Shown here one piece after another: positions 44,812-52,184 of a DNA stretch of 64,000 nucleotides. Under the pieces are notes generated by a model. It did no database searches, was not told the origin of the DNA, and worked only from the letters and a program-made list of their open reading frames with translations. The stretch is from positions 19,309 through 83,308 of the forward strand of contig JALCSU010000006.1 of NCBI GenBank assembly GCA_022653735.1. The letters run 5' to 3'. Every line of letters starts with the position of its first letter. The stretch's first letter is position 1. Position numbers and translations under genes: made by a program. This DNA comes from Bacteroidales bacterium. GTDB lineage: Bacteria > Bacteroidota > Bacteroidia > Bacteroidales > UBA932.

Positions 44812-45497
44812 AGTACAATCCTTCAATCGCCTTCGACGAAATGTCGGGCTCCGCAAAGGGTGTCACCGCCGCTAAGACGCGCGGTCGCAAGTACATCCGC
44901 AACCGTGGATACGGCGGTTCCACCAGGACCGCGTTCCAGTCTTCCGTAAAAGCTGTCTTCAAGCAGCTCTCTCAGGCCTGGTAGGGTCTCACCAACGAGC
45001 AGATCCTCGCATGGAATGCCGCGGCCAACACCGCACAGGGCAAGTCCGTTCTCGGCACCAAGGCCAAGATCTCGGGCGCCAATCTCTTCCTGCGGCTCAA
45101 CTACTGGGTCGTGTACTGCGGCGGCAACATTATGACCGCCGTGCCGAACCTCTCCGGTGTCGTCGCTCCGGATTCCGCGACCATCACCCTCACCTAGGCT
45201 GCGATGACCTTCCAGCTGGCCACCATCCCCAGCGATGTGTCCAACCTAAAACTCGTCATCCAGGCCTCCGAACCTCAGGGCAACGGTATCACCCGCGCCT
45301 ACAGCAAGGCTGCTGCCTTCGATGACCCATACACCCCCGTGTCCACGGCCATCGACATCAAGGCCAAATACGACGCCAAGTGTGGCACTCCGTCCGCCGG
45401 CAGCCCCAAGGTCTTCTTCAAGTACTTCTACGTGAACACCGCCACAGGCGAGAAGTCCGGAGACGTACTTGCCCAGGCCAAGCTCACCAGCGAGTAG
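44808..45497 (+). pseudogene. Phage-like structural-family protein, paralogue D, with two in-frame TAG
   Basis: The frame from ATG 44808 reads MKYNPSIAFDEMSGSAKGVT, RKYIRNRGYGGSTRT, NEQILAWN and SGANLFLRLNYW to TAG 45495-45497. At 229 codons it is almost the length of paralogue B. TAG codons interrupt at 44982-44984 (AW-stop-GLTNEQ; paralogues have Arg or Lys) and 45195-45197 (TLT-stop-AAMTFQ). Otherwise the sequence is well conserved, so the mutations are recent or the codons are suppressed. Confidence 0.85.
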
Positions 45498-45519
45498 GCA
45501 TCAGACCCCCTCTCTCACG

Positions 45520-45551
45520 GACTCCAGCCCGGCTCTTGTCAGACGGGAGTC
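45520..45551 (+). terminator. Terminator after paralogue D
   Basis: GACTCC and GGAGTC enclose a 20-nt loop that contains further pairing. TTTTAT follows. Confidence 0.6.
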
Positions 45552-45569
45552 TTTTATATCCCCATCGCC

Positions 45570-46027
45570 ATGAAAGCATCCAAATCCGCATACGTCCTCA
45601 TCCACACCTTCGAAGGCTGCCGCCTGCACGCCTACAAGTGCCCTGCCGGCGTCTGGACCATCGGCTGGGGCCATACGGCAGGTGTGTATGAAGGAATGAC
45701 CATCACCCGCGAGCAGGCGAACGAGTTCCTAGATCAGGACATCCGCATCTTCGAAGACAACCTCTCCTTCGCCCTGGGCCTCGACGACTCTGCCGGATGC
45801 CCAACGGACTCCCGATCTCCCAGCATCAGTTCTACGCCCTGCTCTCCTTCACCTATAACGTCGGCACCGGCAACCTTGCCCGCTCCACCTTGCTCCGCAA
45901 GGTAAAGGCGAACCCCAAAGACCCCTCCATCCGGGGCGAATTCTCCCGCTGGGTCTACGGCGGCGGCAAGCGCCTCCCCGGTCTCGTCCGCAGGCGCAAG
46001 ATGGAAGCCGACCTGTACTTCTCGTAA
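45570..46027 (+). pseudogene. Phage-type lysozyme (GH24), frameshifted
   Basis: From ATG 45570 the catalytic set E15-8aa-C24-5aa-T30 is intact in FEGCRLHAYKCPAGVWTIGW, with GHTAGV after it. Near 45790-45800 the frame shifts. The C-terminal half (GLPISQHQFYALLSFTYNVG, KVKANPKDPSIRGEFSRWVY and RRRKMEADLY) continues in the frame ending at 46027. The enzyme would cleave peptidoglycan glycan strands, but as it stands it is broken. It completes a spanin-like/structural/lysozyme set. Confidence 0.88.
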
Positions 46028-46052
46028 GAGATCCGTTCCCTTGACACAAAGC

Positions 46053-46108
46053 GCCCCGGCAATCCTCCTGGACTGTCGGGGCATAATCATTTCGATAAAC
46101 AGGGAATT
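46053..46108. repeat. Cassette-type junction: GCCCCG hairpin plus left end
   Basis: Hairpin GCCCCGGCAATCC/GGACTGTCGGGGC at 46053-46082 and TTTCGATAAACAGGGAATT at 46090-46108, directly abutting the stop of the acetyltransferase gene. Confidence 0.8.
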
Positions 46109-46669
46109 TTACATGTTTATCCCCTTGACAGCACGGCAAGGGTTCCCAACGGCAATAACATTGTCGGGAATATCCTTCGTTACAACTGACCCGGCACCGA
46201 TAGTGACGTTGTTGCCGATTCTTACACCTGGAAGGATGGTCACACTGCCACCTATCCAAACATTGTCTCCTATTGTAACTGGCGCAGCCCACTCTCTCCG
46301 GCTATTCCTTTCGATGGGGTCGGTACTATGACACGCGGTGTAAATGCTCACATTCGGACCGATGAAACAGTCATCGCCAACAGTGACTGGAGCCTCGTCC
46401 AGAACGGTGAAGTTGAAGTTGGCAAAGAAGCGTTTCCCTACGCAGATTTGCTTGCCGTAATCACAGTAGAAAGGCTGATTGATGATAATCTCGTCATCTC
46501 CGATGGCTCCCAGCAGATTCTTCAAAACGGCAAGCCGGGCATTTGTATCGGAAGGGACAATGGCATTATACCGGTGAATAATATCATGGACTGCGCCAAG
46601 TTCTTCCAGAAGCACGGGGTCAACTGCCGAATACGGCAGCCCGGCAAGCATTTTCTCTTTTTCTGTCAT
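46109..46669 (-). CDS. Maltose/galactoside O-acetyltransferase family protein
   Basis: 186 residues, ATG 46669. An N-terminal Mac domain ([20 protein letters not shown]) and a left-handed beta-helix of hexapeptide repeats ([40 protein letters not shown]) with catalytic His in [10 protein letters not shown] identify the family, which acetylates sugars with acetyl-CoA. It is the only gene in a unit bounded by cassette-type ends (46090 and 46709). Confidence 0.93.
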   Translation of the reverse strand: MTEKEKMLAGLPYSAVDPVLLEELGAVHDIIHRYNAIVPSDTNARLAVLKNLLGAIGDDEIIINQPFYCDYGKQICVGKRFFANFNFTVLDEAPVTVGDDCFIGPNVSIYTACHSTDPIERNSRREWAAPVTIGDNVWIGGSVTILPGVRIGNNVTIGAGSVVTKDIPDNVIAVGNPCRAVKGINM

Positions 46670-46678
46670 AAGTGCACA

Positions 46679-46790
46679 AATTCCAATTTACCGAACGCAA
46701 GTTACGCATTTTTCGCGACATGGTCATACGAAAGCCACGGCAATCCATCTGGACTGTCGGGGCCTCAGTTATACCGATAAACAGGGAATT
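46679..46790. repeat. Full cassette-type junction: right end, hairpin, left end
   Basis: AATTCCAATTTACCGAACGC (from 46679), AAGTTACGC, GCGACATGGTCATACGAA, the hairpin (46734-46763) and ACCGATAAACAGGGAATT (46773-46790). The outer arms are inverted copies of each other, so the whole junction is an imperfect palindrome around the hairpin. Confidence 0.8.
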
Positions 46791-46852
46791 TAGTTCTTTA
46801 TTCTTACCACCACCCGGCAAGGAAGCCCAGTTGTGCCGACTTAGGTCTATCA

Positions 46853-47200
46853 TCATAGTTTAGCCAATTGTCTCTCCCGGTGTTTCTTTCCCCAGTCCAT
46901 CATCAGCCGCACCAAAGCGTCCAATTCCTGCCCGGACTCTGTGAGTTCATAGGTAATTGTCACGGGGATGGTGTCCGTGACAATTCGTTTGACCACGCCA
47001 TTTATCTCCAGCTCCCGGAGTTCCTTGGACAGCATCCGTGGCGTTATCTTGGGAATGTTATGCTGTATTTCCGTAAAGTGGTGTTTGCCGTACATGATTG
47101 TGCCCACAATGGCCAGTTTCCACTTGCCGCTGATGGCGTTCACAGTGTCACGGAGGGCGAAGGCCACTTCCTTGCAGTCCATTTGTTCTTGCTTGCTCAT
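46853..47200 (-). CDS. HxlR-family transcriptional regulator
   Basis: 115 residues from ATG 47200 (MSKQEQMDCKEVAFALR). The winged helix is typical: DTVNAISGKWKLAIVGTIMY, FTEIQHNIPKITPRMLSKEL and ELEINGVVKRIVTDTIPVTI. HxlR/YodB-type proteins sense electrophiles or quinones through an N-terminal Cys, here Cys9. It is divergent from the nitroreductase gene, with a palindrome between them, so it probably represses that gene. Confidence 0.93.
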   Translation of the reverse strand: MSKQEQMDCKEVAFALRDTVNAISGKWKLAIVGTIMYGKHHFTEIQHNIPKITPRMLSKELRELEINGVVKRIVTDTIPVTITYELTESGQELDALVRLMMDWGKKHRERQLAKL

Positions 47201-47211
47201 ATCAGTATACA

Positions 47212-47256
47212 ATAGTATAGCGCTATATTATTTATAGCAAAGATGCGCTAAATTTG
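47212..47256. promoter_or_regulatory. HxlR operator and nitroreductase promoter
   Basis: ATAGTATAGCGCTATATTAT (47212-47231) is an 18/20 palindrome with a perfect TATAGCGCTATA core. TAAATTTG (47249-47256) is the plus-strand -7 box. The palindrome covers the -33 position of the nitroreductase promoter. Confidence 0.7.
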
Positions 47257-47282
47257 CATCCGAAACAAGAAAACACCAGAAA

Positions 47283-48110
47283 ATGAAGAAAACGGCCCTT
47301 ATTATTTCAGCGGCCACGGCTCTTTTGACAATTGCCGCCTGCAATAATACATCTGCACAAAACAACAAAAAGAATAAGAATGCCATGGAACAATTGATTT
47401 CAATGAACGAAGCCTTGCATCAAAGGCAAAGCACCCGCGCCTATGACATGGCCGGGCTTACAGCCGAAGAGCTGAAACAGATTACCGATTATGCCAATAG
47501 CGTATAACCGCTCATTCCCGGCAAAATGGTAAAGGCGGACATCGTGGGCCCCGATGACATCAAGGCCATCATGAAGTGGCGTGCCCCGCACTACTTCGCC
47601 ATCTATTCCGACGGATCGGACGAGGGTATTATGAATGCGGCCTATATCTACGAGCAGACAGTCATCTATATGACCTCGCTCGGTATCGGTACCTGCTGGG
47701 CCACCTCCGTTTCTCCTAAAGTCAAGGACGATGCCGACGGGGCGAAGTGGTCTGCGGTGATTGCCTTCGGACGGCCTGCGGAAGGCAACGGCTGGAGAAA
47801 TCCCGCCGATGTGAAAAGGAAAGCGATGTCCGAGATCAGCGACAACGCCGATGAGCGACTGGAAGCCGCGCGGATTGCCCCTTCCTCGATGAACAACCAG
47901 CCGTGGTATTTCCGTCACAGCGGCGATGAGATTGAACTGTACTGCAAGAAACAGGGCCTTCTGAAAAAGTGGCTGGTGGAGCAGAACCGCGTTGACCTTG
48001 GTATCGCTCTCGGTAACTTAAAAATCGCCAACCCAACGATGACCTTCAGTCCGGCGGCTGTTAAAACAGAGAGAGACGGCTATTCCCTGATGGGAAGAAT
48101 TTGCTTCTGA
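47283..48110 (+). pseudogene. Lipoprotein nitroreductase interrupted by one in-frame TAA
   Basis: The start MKKTALIISAATALLTIAAC is a lipoprotein signal (Cys20). The nitroreductase domain begins MNEALHQRQSTRAYD. A TAA at 47505-47507 (YANSV-stop-PLIPGK) interrupts it, after which the frame continues through MNAAYIYEQTVIYMTSLGIG and IAPSSMNNQPWYF to TGA at 48110. Relatives usually have Lys at the stop position, one base from TAA. A downstream ATG (47526) could give a product that lacks the FMN-binding Arg cluster. Confidence 0.85.
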
Positions 48111-48131
48111 ATCATTGATAGGACAGAAAAG

Positions 48132-48187
48132 GCCCCGGCAATCCATCTGGACTGCCGGGGCTCGCTTTATGCCGATAAACGGGAATT
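48132..48187. repeat. Cassette-type junction: GCCCCG hairpin plus left end
   Basis: GCCCCGGCAATCC/GGACTGCCGGGGC at 48132-48161 and CCGATAAACGGGAATT at 48172-48187, a few bases before the stop of the AraC gene. It also separates that gene from the convergent nitroreductase. Confidence 0.8.
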
Positions 48188-48193
48188 TAGTCG

Positions 48194-49084
48194 CTACTGT
48201 TTCTGTCTCCTATACTCCTTCGGCACCACACCCTTCATCCGTGAGAAGAACTTGCTGAAGGCGGCCTGGTCGGAGAAATGGAGCCGGTCGGAGATCTGGG
48301 CGATGCTCAGCTTTGAGGTTCGAAGCAGGAAGGTCGCTTCCATCAGGAGGAACTGGTTCACATAGCCTACCACCGTGCGCCCGGTGAGTTGACGAACAAC
48401 TCTGTAGAGGTACGTGGTGGTAATACTCAGCGCATCTGCGAAATACGCAATGTCGTGATGCTCCAGAAAGTTTTCCGGGAGCAGTCTGATGAAGCCGACA
48501 AACACCTCCTCGGCGCGTTTCCCTGCAGGTTCATTCTCGACAGACTGTTCCAGGACACTCTGTATATCCAGCAGAAATACAGCGTATAGATGCTCCACAA
48601 TTGCCCCCTTATGTGCATTGTCGGAAGAGAGGTAACGAAGGATCTCTTCCATACGGCTTCTGAAAACAGCCGCCACATCATCTGATAAGGCAATTTTGGG
48701 CTCCCGCAGGCGCACAATGGGAAGATATGCAATCCGGATCATGTCCCGTACCGTATCCGATTCAAGGGTAAGGTGCTCGTCTACCAGCAGGCAGATTCCC
48801 CTATAATTCTTGGTGGCCGACACGATGGTCACGGACATGCCTGGAGAATAAACATAGAGGTCGTTCGGTTCAAGGACCAGTTGCCGCCCGTTATATATGA
48901 TAGTGAGCCAGCCTTCCAGTACCAGCGTGAAGGTATATGCAGCCATGAAGCCCTGCGTCCTGTTGGCCCGGAAAGTCATTGCGCCATCTGTCCTGTCACA
49001 CAATACCCGGCCGTCCCAACCTTCGTATGGAACGGCTCCGTGCATTTTGACCCAGGCTTCCTTCAAACTGTACATACCTTGCAA
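48194..49084 (-). CDS. AraC-family transcriptional regulator
   Basis: 296 residues, ATG 49084; Met4 is possible. An N-terminal cupin-like sensing domain (LVLEGWLTIIYNGRQLVLEP) and C-terminal double HTH: DIAYFADALSITTTYLYRVV and SIAQISDRLHFSDQAAFSKF. It is divergent from the ferritin-like/MBL operon, whose promoter carries paired direct repeats fitting an AraC dimer, so it is probably its activator. Confidence 0.93.
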   Translation of the reverse strand: MQGMYSLKEAWVKMHGAVPYEGWDGRVLCDRTDGAMTFRANRTQGFMAAYTFTLVLEGWLTIIYNGRQLVLEPNDLYVYSPGMSVTIVSATKNYRGICLLVDEHLTLESDTVRDMIRIAYLPIVRLREPKIALSDDVAAVFRSRMEEILRYLSSDNAHKGAIVEHLYAVFLLDIQSVLEQSVENEPAGKRAEEVFVGFIRLLPENFLEHHDIAYFADALSITTTYLYRVVRQLTGRTVVGYVNQFLLMEATFLLRTSKLSIAQISDRLHFSDQAAFSKFFSRMKGVVPKEYRRQKQ

Positions 49085-49106
49085 TGATAACGAATTGTTT
49101 CGCCTC

Positions 49107-49162
49107 GAACAAATTTTATCTTTTCCTGAACAAATAAGAAGGCCTCATTATGTATAACTTTG
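49107..49162 (+). promoter_or_regulatory. AraC-type operator and promoter of the ferritin-like operon
   Basis: GAACAAAT at 49107-49114 and 49128-49135 are direct repeats 21 bp apart. The -7 box TAACTTTG is at 49155-49162. No good -33 element is seen, and the second repeat occupies that position, as expected for activator-dependent promoters. Confidence 0.7.
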
Positions 49163-49191
49163 CAAACACAAACACTAAAACCCATTTAATT

Positions 49192-49653
49192 ATGACAAAA
49201 GAAGAAGCACTGAAGCAGTTCGCAATGTATGGAGCTGCATGGTTCGGCAACAGCAAACAGCATTTTGCCTTCTCTGCCTATGACCGTCTGCAAGGCTGGA
49301 ACAAGCTGGCCGACAAATGGAAAGAAGAAGCAGAGGAAGAGTGGGAAGAAGCCGAAGAGGTTCTTCAGCGCCTCGTGGAACTCGGCTGCAAACCTGCCGA
49401 GCTTCAGGAATTGATGAAGACAATGGAGTTCCCCTTTTACGATGACCCCAAGCAACAGATTGAATCAGACTATCAGCCGGATGCAGTCAAGATGATGAGC
49501 GAAATGGCGGCCGCCTTCGCAGACGACTATCCCACCCAGAAACTCATCCAGAAATGGATAGACGGAGAGAAAGACCACATGGCCTGGGAAGCGCAGTATC
49601 TCTTCCAGATTGAAAAGCTTGGCTACGAGAATTTCTTAATCTCAATGATGTAA
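49192..49653 (+). CDS. Ferritin-like four-helix protein
   Basis: 153 residues from ATG 49192 (MTKEEALKQFAMYG), 30 nt after the -7 box. It is almost wholly helical with Glu/His/Trp-rich helices (AAWFGNSKQHFAFSAYDRLQ, EEEWEEAEEVLQRLVELG and WEAQYLFQIEKLGYENF), which suggests a ferritin-like bundle with a possible di-iron site. It leads an operon with a small wHTH protein and an MBL-rubredoxin protein, consistent with oxygen or peroxide defence. Confidence 0.7.
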   Translation: MTKEEALKQFAMYGAAWFGNSKQHFAFSAYDRLQGWNKLADKWKEEAEEEWEEAEEVLQRLVELGCKPAELQELMKTMEFPFYDDPKQQIESDYQPDAVKMMSEMAAAFADDYPTQKLIQKWIDGEKDHMAWEAQYLFQIEKLGYENFLISMM

Positions 49654-49657
49654 TATC

Positions 49658-49831
49658 ATGAAAGAACAAGTACTTAAAGCCATGCGCGAAGCTGGCAAAC
49701 CCGTCTCCGCCGGAGACATCACCAAAGCTCTGAATGCCGACCGCAAAGAAGTTGACAAAGCCTTTGCCGAACTCAAGAAAGAAGGCGCCATTGTATCTCC
49801 TGTGCGCTGCAAGTGGGAGCCGGCTAAGTAA
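49658..49831 (+). CDS. 57-residue winged-helix protein, copy 1
   Basis: [20 protein letters not shown], then [20 protein letters not shown] and [17 protein letters not shown]. It is a compact wHTH with a basic wing, 4 bp after the ferritin-like gene and 5 bp before the MBL gene. A near-identical copy at 59639 also precedes an MBL gene, so the pair is a conserved unit. It may regulate the pair or act as a partner. Confidence 0.85.
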   Translation: MKEQVLKAMREAGKPVSAGDITKALNADRKEVDKAFAELKKEGAIVSPVRCKWEPAK

Positions 49832-49836
49832 GAGCG

Positions 49837-50784
49837 ATGAAAATCAAGGCAGTAAAATTCAGAAAGGATGGGTACTATACCCAGCCTTTCGCGTTTGGAG
49901 GAGAGGAAGGACCGGAGCGGTTTGACAAGAATGTCCGTTACCGCGGCAGCCTGCAGAACTACCTCATCGACACCGGAGGCGAGGTGATCCTGGTGGATAC
50001 CGGACTCCCTGCCGGTTTCCCGGAAGAAGTGATGGATGAATCTGCGATGGATTATACCGGGCAGACCATCTGCGACTATATGGATGCTCTTACTGCGTTG
50101 GGCTACAAGAGCGAGCAGGTGACGAAGATTCTCCTGACCCACAAACACAGCGACCATTCCGGCGAGCTCCGCTCGTTCCCGAATGCACAAATCTATGTGG
50201 GCGCAGAAGAAATCGGCGTGGCCGAACTCAAAGATATCCCGAACTTGGTTCCTGTCCACTTCACGGACGGCCCTTACTACAATTTCCCTGAAAGCCAGAA
50301 AATCGCAGAAGGCGTCTGGTTCATCAAAGCCAAAGGCCACACCAACGGCAACAGCTTGGTGATTGCAGAGTCAGAAGGGCTGTTCTATATGTGTGAGGCT
50401 GATATCACCTACGTGGACGAGGCTCTCTATGAGAACAAGCTTTCCGTGGTGTACGACGACCTTCCAGCCGCCCGCGAGACGCTTGATAGGGTGCGGGAGT
50501 TTGTCCGCAATCACCCCACCGTTTATATGGGCACCCATACCCCGCAGGGCTACGAGAACCTGGAGGCAAAGCGCGTAATGGACCTGGATAATCCCGTTCC
50601 TACATTCATGGTAGAGGTGTCCTTCGAGAAGCAGAAAGCCTCCGGCAAATACGTCTGCTCCATCTGCGGCTACGTCTATGACCCCGCCGAGCACGACGGA
50701 GAGGCCTTTGAAGACCTCCCCGACGACTGGAAGTGTCCCCGCTGCAAGCGTAAGAAAGAGAAGTTCGTTCCGGTAGAAGAATAA
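49837..50784 (+). CDS. Metallo-beta-lactamase-fold hydrolase fused to rubredoxin
   Basis: 315 residues. The MBL domain (1-255) has HKHSDH (His102, His104, Asp106, His107) and GHTNGN. It is closest in look to lactonase/hydroxyacylglutathione-hydrolase types. The last 50 residues are a rubredoxin: [10 protein letters not shown] and [11 protein letters not shown] with four Cys that bind one iron. Fusion to a redox domain points to electron transfer, as in flavo-diiron proteins, but no flavodoxin domain is present. The paralogue at 59820 lacks the rubredoxin. Confidence 0.9.
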   Translation: MKIKAVKFRKDGYYTQPFAFGGEEGPERFDKNVRYRGSLQNYLIDTGGEVILVDTGLPAGFPEEVMDESAMDYTGQTICDYMDALTALGYKSEQVTKILLTHKHSDHSGELRSFPNAQIYVGAEEIGVAELKDIPNLVPVHFTDGPYYNFPESQKIAEGVWFIKAKGHTNGNSLVIAESEGLFYMCEADITYVDEALYENKLSVVYDDLPAARETLDRVREFVRNHPTVYMGTHTPQGYENLEAKRVMDLDNPVPTFMVEVSFEKQKASGKYVCSICGYVYDPAEHDGEAFEDLPDDWKCPRCKRKKEKFVPVEE

Positions 50785-50811
50785 CTGTCTTTCTGGCTCA
50801 ATAGGAGTTAT

Positions 50812-50843
50812 AGCCCCGACATTCTATTATGAATATCGGGGCT
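50812..50843 (+). terminator. Terminator of the ferritin/MBL operon
   Basis: AGCCCCGA/TCGGGGCT with inner ATTC/GAAT pairing. The GCCCCG...CGGGGC core is shared with the cassette-type hairpins. Confidence 0.65.
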
Positions 50844-50895
50844 TGCTCTATCACTATAGGTCAAGGATTGTCTTTCTCTGTTTTTGCTAGACAGC

Positions 50896-50930
50896 TCGAT
50901 AAATCTCGATTTATCGAAACAAAGTTACGG
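50896..50930. repeat. Cassette-type right end
   Basis: CTCGATAAATCTCGATTTAT followed by CGAAACAAAGTTACGG. On the minus strand this reads CGTAACTTTGTTTCGATAAA, a -7 box joined to the TTTCGATAAA end motif. It closes the unit that began at 48172. The minus-strand frame next to it is not a convincing gene. Confidence 0.65.
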
Positions 50931-51325
50931 ATTTCACACGACATCTCTACTTGCCCTCCCTCGTAGATGTCTTCAGCAATTCTCGTAAAATATTCGTACC
51001 TTTGCCACCGGAGGTCTGATGCCAGACTTCTATTGTTAACACCCGGTGCGGTCCTGCAGCAATGCAAGGCCGCATCTTTCATATTTTGTCCCCCGTGCCA
51101 CCAGCACCCCTAATATTTTTCGTCCCCCTCAAAATTTCGGGGACAAAACGGGGACAATCTTGAAACAGTCTTTTTGTTATATTGTTGATTTGCAATAATA
51201 TACGAATTTGAACTATTTCCTGCATCGGAAAATAGAGTGAGAAAATAGTAAGCATCCGAATAAAGACGACTTGAATATTTAATTTCAAGTTGGAGGCAAC
51301 TTGTCCAAGCTGGGTCAAGCTGATT
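50931..51325. other. Intergenic region with att-like repeats, copy 3
   Basis: No gene seen. CGGGGACAAAACGGGGACAA (51137-51156, two GGGGACAA units), a TTGATTTGCAATAATA segment and CTGCATCGGAAAATA (51220-51234) parallel the sets at 20.4 and 37.5 kb. Confidence 0.45.
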
Positions 51326-51571
51326 TTAGTTGGTCCTTTTTGTCCACTTGTCGGGCAGAAGTTCACGGAGGGCTTCCCGGTTGTTCTCGTTTCCGTGTAT
51401 TCGCAGCATGGCATCTTCTTTCCATTCACGCAGATCAATGCCCAGGGCCTTGCAACTGTCCACCAGGGAATAGACGATGGCATTCTCCACTAAGTTATTT
51501 CGATATAGAAGCGGCCATCGTTCACATAACGGCTCAGCAGCACCGGAAGGAGTATAAATTGGAGAAGACAT
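51326..51571 (-). pseudogene. IS66-family transposase, C-terminal fragment
   Basis: NNLVENA, joined directly to IVYSLVDSCKALGIDLREWK, and REALRELLPDKW are the end of an IS66 TnpC protein. The roughly 30 residues that normally lie between NNLVENAIRP and the YSL helix are deleted, and the part before NNLVENA is out of frame (SRYVNDGRFYIE around 51500-51560). Confidence 0.8.
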
Positions 51572-51701
51572 CTATAACGAGTAATAAGACAAAGTAAATA
51601 CAGAAACTGCAACTTTCCCCAAAGGTCTGTTCTGTATATAGATAATTTGTGGTGATAGTGGACAACCACACAACAATGGGTTAAATTCGGCCAATTGATA
51701 T

Positions 51702-51920
51702 AGCGGTCAAAGCCAGCTCGCTCTGCTACCGCTGCACTCACTCGCTTTGGCTCCGTCCTCAGGCGCACGATGCGCCACTCCGAACTCCACTCCTGTCAGC
51801 TCCACTGCAAGACTGTTAGTTTCCGTCCCAGATGTGTTTCCGCTGACGCTTCACCACATCCCGGCTCTCCAACTTCACAGACTCGAAGCCGTTCCGCGCC
51901 CCGGCTCCTCCGGAAATTTT
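51702..51920. repeat. Dispersed GC-rich repeat, copy 3 (left half)
   Basis: It matches 12583-12750 in order: GCGGTCAA, GGCTCCGTCCTC, CGAACTCCACT, CAGCTCCACTGC and GCCGTTCCGCG. No gene is visible from 51572 to 52184 apart from this repeat and the periodic array that follows. Confidence 0.7.
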
Positions 51921-52040
51921 GCCAGGATCGCAGGCGAATAGCCTCCATTCTCAGGCCAAAGGCCTAAACTAATCGCCCTTCGTAGCCGCTCATCGGGAAT
52001 GACCACTGAGCGCGCATTGGCATAATGTTGAATTGCGGAA

Positions 52041-52162
52041 TCGTTTAGAAAAATGTGTCAATTCCGTCAAAACTCGTTTGAAAAAATACGATGGATACCG
52101 AAAAACTCGTTCGAAAAATTACGACGAGCACTTGAAAAGTCGTTTGAAAAAATGTATCTTTG
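52041..52162 (+). promoter_or_regulatory. Four 33-bp-spaced TCGTTTGAAAAAAT repeats over the ATPase promoter
   Basis: TCGTTTAGAAAAATG, TCGTTTGAAAAAATACG, TCGTTCGAAAAATTACG and TCGTTTGAAAAAATGTA start at 52041, 52074, 52107 and 52140, exactly 33 bp apart. The promoter TTG (52132-52134)-N20-TATCTTTG (52155-52162) lies in the third and fourth units. The period is three helical turns. Confidence 0.85.
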
Positions 52163-52184
52163 TCCCCGGATAAAAGATAAGTTT

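Noticed and set aside
44808..45497. Reassignment of TAG (as in some Bacteroidales phages) to explain the internal stops
   Set aside because: Other interrupted genes in the window have TAA or a frameshift, many intact genes here end in TAA or TAG, and paralogue D itself ends in TAG before a terminator. No suppressor tRNA is visible.
15715..50930. A classical integron cassette array
   Set aside because: The junctions lack the GTTRRRY/RYYYAAC core sites of attC, no IntI gene is present, and several units hold divergent genes. The cassette idea is kept only in a general form.
50861..51082. 73-codon minus-strand frame next to the cassette-type end
   Set aside because: It contains the repeat itself, has no conserved motif and no separate start signal.
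52041..52162. Regular 33-bp repeats as a CRISPR array
   Set aside because: Only the first 14-17 bp of each unit is conserved, there are four units, a promoter lies within them and no cas gene is near.
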